The notes below the pieces were generated by a model. That model saw nothing but the letters and a program-made list of their open reading frames with translations, had not been told where the DNA came from and did not search any database. From Erysipelotrichaceae bacterium (GTDB taxonomy: Bacteria > Bacillota_I > Bacilli_A > Erysipelotrichales > Erysipelotrichaceae), in contig JAFYHQ010000033.1 in the NCBI GenBank assembly GCA_017539105.1, positions 1-64,000 of the forward strand: a stretch of DNA of 64,000 bases. Reading direction: 5' to 3'. The position numbers and the translations under genes are program-made. Shown here piece by piece: positions 6,764 to 14,875 of this stretch. Every line of letters begins with the position of its first letter. The stretch's first letter is position 1.

Positions 6764-7642
6764 TTATTCGTATTTAATCCATTCCGTAGCGCCAAGATAA
6801 GCGCATGCCTTGGCTCCGAAACGGTTGCCATCCATGATACATTCCTCTATCGTTTCATTCTTCAGCAAGCCTGTAATAAAACCTGCCACAAAACTGTCTC
6901 CTGCGCCTGTCGTATCGACAGGAACTATCGGATCGGTAGCATACATCTTATTCTGATAGAACGCGCCATTGCTTCCGCATTTGATGATTGCGTTCACTCC
7001 GTTCTCATGGAAACATTTATCGATCTCATAAAGATCATTCTGATCCATCAGCGATTCCGCTTCCTGTTGATTGCAGAAGAAATAGTCCGCATGTTTCAGG
7101 CAGCGCATATCCCATATTTTCTCTTGATGTTTCGGCGTCGAACAGTCTACGCACAATATCTTCCCTTTTCTTTTGATCTCGGAAAACAGGACTTCCAGTT
7201 TTTGATCGTTGAGAGATTCCGAAATAAACAAGGAAGCGAAACTGACGATTTCGCAATCGTCATCGATCCGTATATCTTCCGCTTTCAGTTTTCTCACGCT
7301 GCCGTTTCTGTTTCCGACAAACGTCCTTTGCCCTTTTTCATCGATGCAGACGATGGAAATATACGTTTCGATATCATCTTTCAGGACAGGATCGCTGCAG
7401 GAGACATCTCCTTCCTGCAGGACAGTCAGCAGCTGATGGCCAAGCAGATCATTCCCCAGTATCGTAATCAGCTTCGTATCGGCCTTGAAATGGCTCAAGA
7501 TCAGAGCCTCATTCAAAGCATCCCCTCCCGGAAGCATACGGATATGTTCTGCTTTATATTTACCGGAAAAGAACGATTCCTGATCGACAGGATAGATCAG
7601 GATGTCCATGCATGCGGCACCGATCACATTCACCTTGCTCAT
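6764..7642 (-). CDS. PfkB-family carbohydrate kinase
   Basis: This 292-residue ribokinase-fold sugar kinase has the PfkB signatures: G-G-D-A-L-N-E-A near residue 38, the substrate-side GNDLLG, and the C-terminal DTTGAGDSFVAGF near residue 245 with the catalytic Asp and anion hole. Members phosphorylate ribose, fructose, adenosine, pseudouridine or similar compounds; the substrate cannot be read from this sequence. A TATAAT at 7649-7654 ends exactly six bases before the ATG with no Shine-Dalgarno, predicting a leaderless message. phoH follows nine bases after the stop. Confidence 0.88.
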   Translation of the reverse strand: MSKVNVIGAACMDILIYPVDQESFFSGKYKAEHIRMLPGGDALNEALILSHFKADTKLITILGNDLLGHQLLTVLQEGDVSCSDPVLKDDIETYISIVCIDEKGQRTFVGNRNGSVRKLKAEDIRIDDDCEIVSFASLFISESLNDQKLEVLFSEIKRKGKILCVDCSTPKHQEKIWDMRCLKHADYFFCNQQEAESLMDQNDLYEIDKCFHENGVNAIIKCGSNGAFYQNKMYATDPIVPVDTTGAGDSFVAGFITGLLKNETIEECIMDGNRFGAKACAYLGATEWIKYE

Positions 7643-7651
7643 GATTCTATT

Positions 7652-7679
7652 ATAAAATAAAAGACTGATTTCTCAGTCT
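7652..7679 (-). terminator. Rho-independent terminator after rpsU
   Basis: GACTGA (7663-7668) and TCAGTC (7673-7678) form a short stem, extended by A-T pairs and followed on the minus strand by TTTTATTTT. The T tract runs into the TATAAT of the next gene (PfkB family), so terminator and promoter overlap. Confidence 0.8.
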
Positions 7680-7685
7680 CTCATC

Positions 7686-7865
7686 TTATTTGGATCTTCT
7701 TAATTTGCGTGCGTTTTCTCTCTTTAATCTTTTCTTAACGCCCGGTTTGACATAATATTCTCTTTTTCTGACTTCCAGAAGCGTGCCATTACGCGAAACC
7801 TGTCTTTTAAAACGACGCATTGCATCATCCAACTGTTCGTTTTCTTTCACGACGACTCTTGCCAT
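7686..7865 (-). CDS. rpsU: 30S ribosomal protein S21
   Basis: This 59-residue gene encodes [19 protein letters not shown], then [16 protein letters not shown] and a basic tail ending RSK. This is the full S21, which binds the 3' end region of 16S rRNA near the anti-Shine-Dalgarno. It has a strong GGGGGTGA site eight bases before the ATG and its own promoter. The terminator at 7652-7679 follows, making it a single-gene transcript, although read-through from deoC is possible. Confidence 0.96.
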   Translation of the reverse strand: MARVVVKENEQLDDAMRRFKRQVSRNGTLLEVRKREYYVKPGVKKRLKRENARKLRRSK

Positions 7866-7895
7866 AATTTCACCCCCATTCCGTCAACAGTCAAT

Positions 7896-7901
7896 ATTAT
7901 A
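7896..7901 (-). promoter_or_regulatory. -10 element of rpsU
   Basis: TATAAT on the minus strand lies 30 bases before the rpsU start and upstream of its GGGGGTGA site. No good -35 is seen at 17 bases. Confidence 0.6.
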
Positions 7902-7927
7902 TACTGATTATTTCCAAAAAGAAATAC

Positions 7928-8575
7928 TTATTCGCCGATTTCGATCAGTTTTGTCCCTGAAGAAGTACCGATACGGTTCGCTCCAAGTTCGATCATCTTC
8001 TCGAAATCCTCTCTGCTGCGTACGCCGCCTGCCGCTTTGATCAGGCATCTGTCGCCTACCGTTTTCTTCAGAAGCGCGACATCTTCAAAGGTAGCGCCTC
8101 CGGTAGAGAATCCGGTGGAAGTCTTGACGAAATCAGCGTTCGCTTTCAGGATCGCTTCGCATGCCCTGATTTTTTCTTCTTCCGTCAGCAGGCAGGTTTC
8201 AATGATGACTTTCAGTACGTGATCGCCGCAGGCTTCTTTGATTTTTCGGATCTCGTTTGTGACATAGTCCATATCGTTATCCTTCAGCCTGCCGATATTG
8301 ATGACCATATCGATCTCATCCGCACCTTTTTCGATGGCATCTTTCGTTTCAAATACCTTGGTTTCCATCGTGCAGGCACCCAGAGGGAATCCGATAACGG
8401 TACATACCAGGACATCGCTTCCTTCCAGTTCTTCTTTGCAAAGAGGAATATTTCCGGAATTTACGCAGACGGACTTGAAATCATATTCTCTGGCTTCCCG
8501 GCATAGTTTTCTGATCGCATCCTTGGATGCATCGGGTTTCAGCAAAGTGTGGTCGATATACTTAGACAGTTTCAT
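7928..8575 (-). CDS. deoC: Deoxyribose-phosphate aldolase
   Basis: DeoC splits 2-deoxyribose-5-phosphate into glyceraldehyde-3-phosphate and acetaldehyde in deoxynucleoside breakdown. The 215 residues form a TIM barrel starting MKLSKYIDHTLLKPD. The Schiff-base lysine lies in DFVKTSTGFSTGGAT and the second active-site lysine in CLIKAAGGVRS. The ATG at 8575 is preferred over an in-frame codon 18 residues upstream because GAAGGAGAG lies just before it and it matches the family N-terminus. It overlaps the MurE-like gene by 14 bases. No other deo gene is nearby. Confidence 0.95.
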   Translation of the reverse strand: MKLSKYIDHTLLKPDASKDAIRKLCREAREYDFKSVCVNSGNIPLCKEELEGSDVLVCTVIGFPLGACTMETKVFETKDAIEKGADEIDMVINIGRLKDNDMDYVTNEIRKIKEACGDHVLKVIIETCLLTEEEKIRACEAILKANADFVKTSTGFSTGGATFEDVALLKKTVGDRCLIKAAGGVRSREDFEKMIELGANRIGTSSGTKLIEIGE

Positions 8576-10013
8576 TTTCTTCTCTCCTTCTTTCATTGAT
8601 ATATTTCTGGGCATAATATTTGTCACCATGATAATACTCTTTTCCTAATCCCATTTCCAGAAATTTCTCGTTGCCTTTTCCGATAATGATCAGGATATCG
8701 TCCTTATTCATCAGTTCGATCGCGTTCTCGATCGCCATCGATCGCATCGTTGAATAAACGGCATTGTGATGCGTCAGATACTTGTCGCAGCGTTCCAGGA
8801 TATCGCTGACTGCGCCTTCCGCCGATTCGTTCTCGGTCAGAATGATCACATCCAAGGCATCTTCGCAGATCTGCATCATTTTTTCCAGACGTTTCTCGCC
8901 ATCGGAATAATTGACCGAGATCACGCCGATCGCTTTCTTTTTATGCCGGACTGTTTTCGCATAGTTGCATATCTCCTGGATCGAGCTGAGATCATAAGCG
9001 CTATCGACGATGATGTCATACTCGTCGTCGACCCGTTCCATGACGCCATCCACATCCGGAACATCTTTGAATGTTTCGATGATTTGTTCCAAGGCATAGC
9101 CTTTCTGATGTAAAGTGACGATGGCTGCCGTCAGATTGTATAGCGATGAGATCCCCTGCAGACGGCAACGTACGGGATAGAGTTCATCCTGATACTTCAA
9201 CTTGTATTCGATGCCGTTCCTGTTCATGACGACATCCCTGATATGGTAGGTTGCCAGATTGGAATAGCCGTATGTCACGTAGTTGTTTACGCAGTCATAG
9301 ATCTGCTTGAACGAGATATCATCGATATTCAATATAAGCTTGCAGCTATCTTCCAGCGTATAGAGATATCTTCTTAGCTGAACGAAATACTGGTTGTTCA
9401 GATAATCAGAAGAATAATCGCTGTTTGTGCATGTATAGATGAAATAATCGGGTATAATTGCATCCAGTTTCTGCAGATTGAGGGAACGGACATCGGCTTC
9501 GAAGGTTACGGAGCTGATTCCGGCCTTTTTGATCGTATCCAGGATCCTTAGATTGTCCAAAATATTCAAAGTGGAGAAAGAGGAACGCAGATGCCGCTTC
9601 TCATAGTTGATACCCAGGATGCCTACATAGGCGCAAGAACTGCAGGTATTCAGGAAATAGTTGATAAAGGTAGTCACGGAAGACTTGCCATAGGAACCGC
9701 ATGCCACATACTTGTCGATGCCGTGATTGGGGTCCTGGAAGAAACGGTTTCCGATTTCGGTAAGCATGTTGTTTACGTTCGGCACTTTGATATAGATGGC
9801 TCGGTTCTGGCTTTTCTGTTCTATCGGGATCTCTTTGCTGTAGACGATAACTTTCGCGCCATTGCCGATGGCTTCCTTGATGTAGTTGTGTCCGTCGTAC
9901 TTGATTCCATTCAGACAGAAAAAGATCGCGTTTTTCATAGGAAAACGGCTGTCTACGGAAAGCTGTTCCACCTCCAGATCCGGAGCCCCTTTGAATAGTT
10001 CACTCAGCAGCAT
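8562..10013 (-). CDS. MurE-like Mur ligase homologue with degenerate active-site motifs
   Basis: This 483-residue protein has the three-domain plan of UDP-MurNAc-tripeptide synthetase: an N-domain with VDSR and KYDGHNYI, a central ATP-binding domain, and a C-domain. Several motifs that MurE enzymes need are altered. The P-loop reads GSYGKSS instead of GTNGKTT, the usual TTPD is STLN, and the E-V-S-S-H-A stretch is EADVRSLN. The D-H-L-D region is SDYSSDYLNN, DYAHTPD is DSAYDLSS, and the D-N-P-R substrate motif is absent. It may be catalytically changed or dead. It lies between mtaB (14-base overlap) and deoC. The ATG at 10013, nine bases after AGAGG, is preferred to an in-frame TTG two codons upstream. 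Confidence 0.75.
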   Translation of the reverse strand: MLLSELFKGAPDLEVEQLSVDSRFPMKNAIFFCLNGIKYDGHNYIKEAIGNGAKVIVYSKEIPIEQKSQNRAIYIKVPNVNNMLTEIGNRFFQDPNHGIDKYVACGSYGKSSVTTFINYFLNTCSSCAYVGILGINYEKRHLRSSFSTLNILDNLRILDTIKKAGISSVTFEADVRSLNLQKLDAIIPDYFIYTCTNSDYSSDYLNNQYFVQLRRYLYTLEDSCKLILNIDDISFKQIYDCVNNYVTYGYSNLATYHIRDVVMNRNGIEYKLKYQDELYPVRCRLQGISSLYNLTAAIVTLHQKGYALEQIIETFKDVPDVDGVMERVDDEYDIIVDSAYDLSSIQEICNYAKTVRHKKKAIGVISVNYSDGEKRLEKMMQICEDALDVIILTENESAEGAVSDILERCDKYLTHHNAVYSTMRSMAIENAIELMNKDDILIIIGKGNEKFLEMGLGKEYYHGDKYYAQKYINERRREENETV

Positions 10014-11259
10014 GTCCAATGACCTCTTTCTGTACCGATTCTATTGTAACATCCATGATTTCTCCGATCGGATAGATTCCCGGTAGTTTCGTATAGATAT
10101 ATTCCCTGCTGTAGCCATAGGAAGATGTTTCATCGTTTCTTTCGATCAGCACTTTTACGGTTTTTCCTATATAGGATCGCTTATGTTCCATGGTCAGTTC
10201 CTGCTGCAGATCGATAATGCGACGTACCCGTTCTTTTTTCGTATGGTTGTCCAGCTGATGATCGAACGTATCAGCGACAGTCCCCTTCTTTCTCGCGTAA
10301 GGGAAGACATGCACGAAAGCGAATCGGATCTGTTTCAATGTGTCAAGATATCCTTTGAAGATCTCATCCGTTTCATATGGGAATCCGACGATCAGATCCG
10401 TTCCGATACTGATGTCAGGGATCTCTTTGCGTATATAGCCGATCCTTTCGATATATTCATCCAGTGTATAGGGACGGTTCATCTTTCTCAGGATATCATC
10501 GTGCAGTGCCTGGACCGGGATATGCAGATGATGGGCGATCTTTTCGTTGTCTTTCATCAGCTGTATGATTTCATCTGTCACTTCATTCATTTCGATGGAA
10601 CTGATGCGGATAGTTTTCAAGTCTTCGATCTTTACCAGTTCTTTCAGCAGATGATACAGATCATATTCCCCATCGTCATAGCGTCCGGTATGGATGCCCG
10701 TCAGGACGATTTCCTTATTGGTTTTCGCAAGGATTTCCGCCTGTTTCAGGATGTCTTCATGATTTGCGCTTCTCTGTCTTCCTCTGGCATATGGAATGAT
10801 GCAGTAGCTGCAGAACTGGTTGCATCCGTCCTGGATCTTGAGAAATGCCCTGGACTTTTTCGGATAAGATTCCACAAACAGTTCTTCAAAATCCGTGCTG
10901 ATCCTATCGTTTACTTTGGATCCCTTGTCTTGATTCAGGATCATGTCGATCATTCTGTCTTTCTGGTCGGAACCGATGATCAGGTCGATCTCTTCAAAAT
11001 CAGCAGAATCTCCTTTGATCTGGCTCATGCATCCGACAGCGACGATATAGGCATCGGGATTGTTTCTTCGCGCGTCATGAAGAAATTTACGGGTCTTGCT
11101 TTCGGCGGTATTGGTCACGCAGCACGTAAAAATGACGTAGATATCCGCTTTTTCTTTGAAATCCACTTCTTCATAGTACCGATTCAGTTTTTCTCTCACA
11201 AAGGTCGCTTCATAATCATTGACTTTGCAACCCAGGACCATCATCGCATATGTTTTCAT
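10000..11259 (-). CDS. mtaB: tRNA (N6-L-threonylcarbamoyladenosine-37-C2)-methylthiotransferase MtaB
   Basis: MtaB is a radical SAM enzyme that converts t6A to ms2t6A at tRNA position 37. The 419 residues show the UPF0004 domain (MVLGCKVNDYEA, FTCCVTNTAE, VGCMSQ), whose three cysteines hold one iron-sulfur cluster. The radical SAM CxxxCxxC (Q-F-C-S-Y-C-I-I-P-Y-A-R-G) lies near residue 145, and a C-terminal TRAM domain ends the protein. The ATG at 11259 overlaps the rsmE stop as ATGA and has AGGTG upstream, so it is preferred to the in-frame GTG two codons earlier. Confidence 0.95.
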   Translation of the reverse strand: MKTYAMMVLGCKVNDYEATFVREKLNRYYEEVDFKEKADIYVIFTCCVTNTAESKTRKFLHDARRNNPDAYIVAVGCMSQIKGDSADFEEIDLIIGSDQKDRMIDMILNQDKGSKVNDRISTDFEELFVESYPKKSRAFLKIQDGCNQFCSYCIIPYARGRQRSANHEDILKQAEILAKTNKEIVLTGIHTGRYDDGEYDLYHLLKELVKIEDLKTIRISSIEMNEVTDEIIQLMKDNEKIAHHLHIPVQALHDDILRKMNRPYTLDEYIERIGYIRKEIPDISIGTDLIVGFPYETDEIFKGYLDTLKQIRFAFVHVFPYARKKGTVADTFDHQLDNHTKKERVRRIIDLQQELTMEHKRSYIGKTVKVLIERNDETSSYGYSREYIYTKLPGIYPIGEIMDVTIESVQKEVIGHAAE

Positions 11260-11942
11260 TGACACCTGCTTACGATCACGCTTGTCAGATAGATCGCTGC
11301 CGTTTCGGCGCGCAAGATACGTTTTCCCAGACTGATCGGAAGAAAACCGTACGATACGATCTTCTCATATTCTTTCGGATCGAAACCTCCTTCCGGTCCG
11401 ATGACATAAGTGATATCCCCCTTCGTTTCGATCTCGCTGTCATCCCGGAGATTTTCGTAGCAGATATAGTTTTGATCGCTCATATAATCTTTCAGATCAT
11501 CGATCCCTGCAACTTCCTTGACTTCCGGGATCCTGTTGCGATGCGACTGGCAGGCTGCCTCTCTGACGATCTTTTTCAGCCGGTTCAGTTTCTTGTCCTC
11601 TTTGGCTTTTACTACGCTTCTGTAAGCCTGATAAGGCACGATACGGGACACGCCCAGCTCGACCAGTTTCTGCACGCAGAATTCATATCTGTCGTTCTTA
11701 AACAGCGACAGGATGCAGGTGATCTGATTCGTAAGCTCGTTGTTTTCATCGGACATCTCGCTGATGACACAGCTCTTTTTATCGATCAGATGCGCAAAGA
11801 AAATACGTCCCATCGCATCGCACAGACGGAACGTATAGTCCGAATCTTTACGTAACACGGTCTGCAGATGATAAAGGATCTCATCATCCAGTTTCACATG
11901 ATCGTTGATATTCAAAACTTCATCGACGAAGAATTGCTGCAT
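11256..11942 (-). CDS. rsmE: 16S rRNA (uracil-1498-N3)-methyltransferase
   Basis: RsmE methylates U1498 of 16S rRNA in the decoding centre. The 228-residue SPOUT protein has the N-terminal PUA-like domain (MQQFFVDEV, LHLQTVLR-type H-L-Q-T-V-L-R-K) and the knot motifs KLVELGVSRIVPY, YVIGPEGGF and LGKRILRAETAA. A TATAAT (11949-11954) ends six bases before the ATG without a Shine-Dalgarno, so a leaderless transcript can start here inside the gap after the CorC-like gene. It overlaps mtaB by four bases. Confidence 0.95.
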   Translation of the reverse strand: MQQFFVDEVLNINDHVKLDDEILYHLQTVLRKDSDYTFRLCDAMGRIFFAHLIDKKSCVISEMSDENNELTNQITCILSLFKNDRYEFCVQKLVELGVSRIVPYQAYRSVVKAKEDKKLNRLKKIVREAACQSHRNRIPEVKEVAGIDDLKDYMSDQNYICYENLRDDSEIETKGDITYVIGPEGGFDPKEYEKIVSYGFLPISLGKRILRAETAAIYLTSVIVSRCQ

Positions 11943-11954
11943 AGATCTATTATA

Positions 11955-13217
11955 CTATTTCTTTTTCTCTTCCGCTTTATCGTCGCTTATGGTAACTTTT
12001 ATGACATTCACTTTCTTGTCGTCGGCATCCGTGACTTCGATATGAAGATTCTTGTAGTCGAAATTGTCGCCAATATTCGGGATCTTATCCAAGACATCGA
12101 TGACCCATGCGGAAGTGGTATTGAATTCGAAATCTTCATCAGTCTCGATCGCGAAATGTTCAAAGAAATCATCGATATCCAGATCGCCTTTGACCAGATA
12201 AGTATCGTCATCGATCTTCTTGTAGTATTCGATGACCTCGTCATGTTCGTCGTAGATCTCGCCAACCAGTTCTTCCAGGATATCTTCCATCGTGATGATG
12301 CCTTCGGTTCCGCCATATTCATCGACAACGATCGCCAGATGCGTCTTTGAGGACTGGAACTGTTTCAGCAGTGAAGAGATCTTCACCTGTGCTGAAGTAT
12401 ACATCGTTTTCTGAAGGATCGTACGTATATCGAGATCTTTTTCATACAGAAGATGGTAATAGAAATCCTTTTCATGGAGGACGCCGATGATGTTGTCGAT
12501 GGAATCTTCATAGACCGGCAGACGGGAATAACCGGAATCGCGGTAGTATTTTTCGATATCCTGCAGGCTGTCTTCATCCACATCGATCGCAATGACATCG
12601 ATACGCGGAGTCAGGATCTCTCCGACATCGAGGTCGTTGAATTCCAAGGCATTCGTGATGATCTCGGCCTCGTGGTCTTCCATTTCGCCTTCTTCATTGG
12701 CTTCTTCGACCATGGTGATGATCTCGTCATTGGAATAGGTTTCGGAATTGTCTTCGTAGAAAGTAGAAACAAGCTTTTCCAAAAGATTGAATATGAAAGT
12801 CAGCGGCGTAAACAGGAAGACCAGGATGCGCAGCAAAGGCGTCACGGATACCGCGAACTTTTCCGGATTATGTTTTGCCATCGTCTTCGGCAGTATCTCG
12901 CCGATGATCATGATGACGACTGTCATGACAGCCGAAGAAATCGCGACCCCGTTGCCGCCATAAAGATTGGTAAACAGAACCGTCGCAAGAGATGCCGCCA
13001 CCACATTTACGATCGTGTTTCCGATCAGGATGGTGGTCAGCAGTTTGGAAAAATTATCTGCAAGAGACAAGGTTTTTTCCGCACTGGTATTGCCGGTATT
13101 GATCATGGCTTTCAGCCGTATCTTGTTCAGGGAACTGAATGCCGTTTCAGACGCGCTGAAAAAGCTGTAACACAGAACCAGGATGATCAGGGCCATCAAT
13201 ATATCATTATTATTCAT
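11955..13217 (-). CDS. CNNM/CorC-type transporter (DUF21 plus CBS pair)
   Basis: This 420-residue protein has an N-terminal DUF21/CNNM membrane domain with about four spans (SASETAFSSLN, GNTIVN, GEILPKT), then a cytosolic CBS pair (about residues 200-320, TPRIDVIAID to VVDEYGGTEGIITMEDILEELVGEI), and a CorC_HlyC C-terminal domain ending in a Lys/Glu tail. Members are linked to magnesium or other divalent-cation efflux; the older name is haemolysin-like. A GAGGTG site precedes the ATG and lies inside a leader that can fold to hide it. Confidence 0.9.
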   Translation of the reverse strand: MNNNDILMALIILVLCYSFFSASETAFSSLNKIRLKAMINTGNTSAEKTLSLADNFSKLLTTILIGNTIVNVVAASLATVLFTNLYGGNGVAISSAVMTVVIMIIGEILPKTMAKHNPEKFAVSVTPLLRILVFLFTPLTFIFNLLEKLVSTFYEDNSETYSNDEIITMVEEANEEGEMEDHEAEIITNALEFNDLDVGEILTPRIDVIAIDVDEDSLQDIEKYYRDSGYSRLPVYEDSIDNIIGVLHEKDFYYHLLYEKDLDIRTILQKTMYTSAQVKISSLLKQFQSSKTHLAIVVDEYGGTEGIITMEDILEELVGEIYDEHDEVIEYYKKIDDDTYLVKGDLDIDDFFEHFAIETDEDFEFNTTSAWVIDVLDKIPNIGDNFDYKNLHIEVTDADDKKVNVIKVTISDDKAEEKKK

Positions 13218-13280
13218 GAAAACACCTCATTTCTAAGGTGCTGCTACTCGGTAAAGGCACTTCGTCACTATTTAACATAT
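13218..13280 (-). promoter_or_regulatory. Structured leader of the CorC-like gene, possible translational switch
   Basis: The leader can form two exclusive hairpins. In one, AAGTGC pairs with GCACCTT around a loop containing ACCGAGTAGCA. In the other, CACCT pairs with AGGTG, which is the gene's ribosome binding site. The shared GCACC segment cannot be in both. This is the layout of an on/off translation switch. I do not recognise a known riboswitch class. Confidence 0.4.
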
Positions 13281-13286
13281 GTGCAT

Positions 13287-13315
13287 ATTTTAACAGATAT
13301 CTTTCAAGAATACAA
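13287..13315 (-). promoter_or_regulatory. Promoter of the CorC-like gene
   Basis: TTGTAT (13310-13315), a 17-base spacer and TAAAAT (13287-13292) with an upstream TGT extension lie on the minus strand. The predicted start, near 13280, leaves a leader of about 63 nt. Confidence 0.75.
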
Positions 13316-13364
13316 ATAAATTGCGTGATTCACGTAAAATGGACAAATCTGTTAAGATAAAAAC

Positions 13365-14174
13365 ATGAAACGCGTCTATCTGGAAATCACCGATGCCTGC
13401 AACCTGAATTGCCCGTTCTGTACCTATCCCAAAGGGAACCGTTTCATGGATCTCAGGGATATCGAAGACCATATCCTGCAGATCAAAGAATTCTGCAGTT
13501 ATATATATCTCCATATCCTCGGAGAACCTTTGCTGCATCCGGGTTTTGAGAACATCCTGCATTTTCTGGATGAACAGAAGATGTCGCTGCAGCTGGTAAG
13601 CAATGGCATACTGTTATCGGAATATCCTGATCTGCTGAAACATGGCTGTCTTAGAAAACTGTCCGTTTCCATGCACAGCGTCAATCATGTGCAAGTCGGG
13701 GATGAATATTTCGAAACGATCGATCGTCTGATCGAAAACGACCATGGTAAGAATATCGAGCTTCGTTTCTATGACAGAGAATCTCTGGATGACCGTCTTC
13801 TGGATTATCTGAAGCATCTGGAAAAGCGCTATGGCTTCCATGAGACCTCAAAAAAAGGTTCGTATCGCCTCAAAAAACATGTCTATGTGTATTTCAGCGA
13901 ACTGTTCCAATGGCCTGAAATGGATGCTCCTTTTGTCTCTGAACAAGGATCCTGCCATGGCGCGATCGATATGATCGCCATCAACGTGGATCACGAAGTC
14001 ACGTTATGCTGTCTGGATCCGAAAGCATACAATTCCATCGGAAACCTGAAAGAAAAAGATCTCTCAGAGATCCTTTCTTCCGATATATATCTCAATTACC
14101 TGAACGAATTCAAGCAGCATCGTTTCAGCTCACAACTGTGTCAAAGATGCAGCTACAGGACACGTTTCGATTGA
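13365..14174 (+). CDS. Radical SAM protein with SPASM/Twitch-like C-terminus
   Basis: This 269-residue protein has the radical SAM cluster motif CNLNCPFC (CxxxCxxC) at residues 12-19, right after LEITDA, then the LHILGEPLLHPG glycine motif. A C-terminal cysteine-rich part (SCHGA, TLCCLDP, GNLKEK, LCQRCSYR) resembles the auxiliary-cluster domain of SPASM/Twitch enzymes. Such enzymes modify peptides or carry out other radical chemistry. No precursor peptide, protease or transporter is next to it, so the substrate is unknown. A TGTTAAGAT extended -10 (hexamer 13353-13358) ends six bases before the ATG without a Shine-Dalgarno. Its end overlaps the opposite gene tail-to-tail by 22 bases. Confidence 0.82.
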   Translation: MKRVYLEITDACNLNCPFCTYPKGNRFMDLRDIEDHILQIKEFCSYIYLHILGEPLLHPGFENILHFLDEQKMSLQLVSNGILLSEYPDLLKHGCLRKLSVSMHSVNHVQVGDEYFETIDRLIENDHGKNIELRFYDRESLDDRLLDYLKHLEKRYGFHETSKKGSYRLKKHVYVYFSELFQWPEMDAPFVSEQGSCHGAIDMIAINVDHEVTLCCLDPKAYNSIGNLKEKDLSEILSSDIYLNYLNEFKQHRFSSQLCQRCSYRTRFD

Positions 14175-14875
14175 TAGGCGTATTCCAGGATGATCGAAGA
14201 ACGGATCGCCAAAGAAACGGTGTCGAAATGATGATGAGCAATCGTGTAGATATCCGCATCATAGGCATCCAGTTCGTGCGGATCCTGGCTGATCAGCAGG
14301 CTGAATGGTTTTTTCAGCTGCAGTTCGCTTAATTCTTTGTTTCCCTTTGCACTGAATACAATCAGATGATGATCCGGATAATCCTGAAGATAAGCGGATA
14401 GATCTTCATATCGTTTCACTGAAGTCTGAAAGAAAGCTCCCATCGAGGAACGGATGCAGACGGGATCGAAAAGATCGATTTCGCTTCCGATCAGGACGAT
14501 ATCCTTGAAATCAAAAGAAACGGCAGATCTTATCACCGTGCCAAGATCATTGAGATCGCTGAAATGATACAAGATCAGGTGTTCATTTTCATGAAGGACA
14601 GTGTCATACTTATGAAATACGCCGATACAGTAACAGTTTTCTTTGGCAGAGAGCTTATCGATCAGCAGATCATCGTATCGGTAAGGAATGTGCAGTTTCT
14701 CGCATAACGAACACAAAGCCGCGGATTCCTGATTCCGTATCACTTTTTCTGATAAGATGACCTCTTTCATGTGACGGCTTTGATGTTTCAAAGCCTCCAT
14801 GGTCAAAGACATCCCCAGACAGTAAGAAGTATCATCGATCTGACTGTATCTTTTCATGTTTCCATAGTATCGCAT
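14153..14875 (-). CDS. Divergent SpoU/TrmH-family RNA 2'-O-methyltransferase
   Basis: In this 240-residue protein the N-D-L-G-T-V-I-R-S-A stretch near residue 108 is SpoU motif 1, with the asparagine and arginine that position the ribose and the S-adenosylmethionine. The following DIVLIGS and SSMGAFFQ also fit. Motifs 2 and 3 are eroded: LLISQDPHEL stands where G-x-E-x-x-G is usual, and VSLAIRSSIILE replaces S-L-N-V-S. An RNA methyltransferase with reduced or shifted activity is likely; the target is unknown. It overlaps the FAD oxidoreductase gene by 44 bases with AAGGA before its ATG. Confidence 0.72.
   Translation of the reverse strand: MRYYGNMKRYSQIDDTSYCLGMSLTMEALKHQSRHMKEVILSEKVIRNQESAALCSLCEKLHIPYRYDDLLIDKLSAKENCYCIGVFHKYDTVLHENEHLILYHFSDLNDLGTVIRSAVSFDFKDIVLIGSEIDLFDPVCIRSSMGAFFQTSVKRYEDLSAYLQDYPDHHLIVFSAKGNKELSELQLKKPFSLLISQDPHELDAYDADIYTIAHHHFDTVSLAIRSSIILEYAYQSKRVL

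Noticed and set aside
10183-11262. 359-residue open frame on the plus strand
   Set aside because: It is the antisense shadow of mtaB, rich in Ile, Phe, Asp and Arg from reversed codons, and mtaB has full family motifs.
13235-13260. GAGTAGC in the CorC leader as a yybP-ykoY riboswitch
   Set aside because: Only seven bases match, the flanking G run and the GUCAA segment are missing, and the leader is too short for that aptamer.
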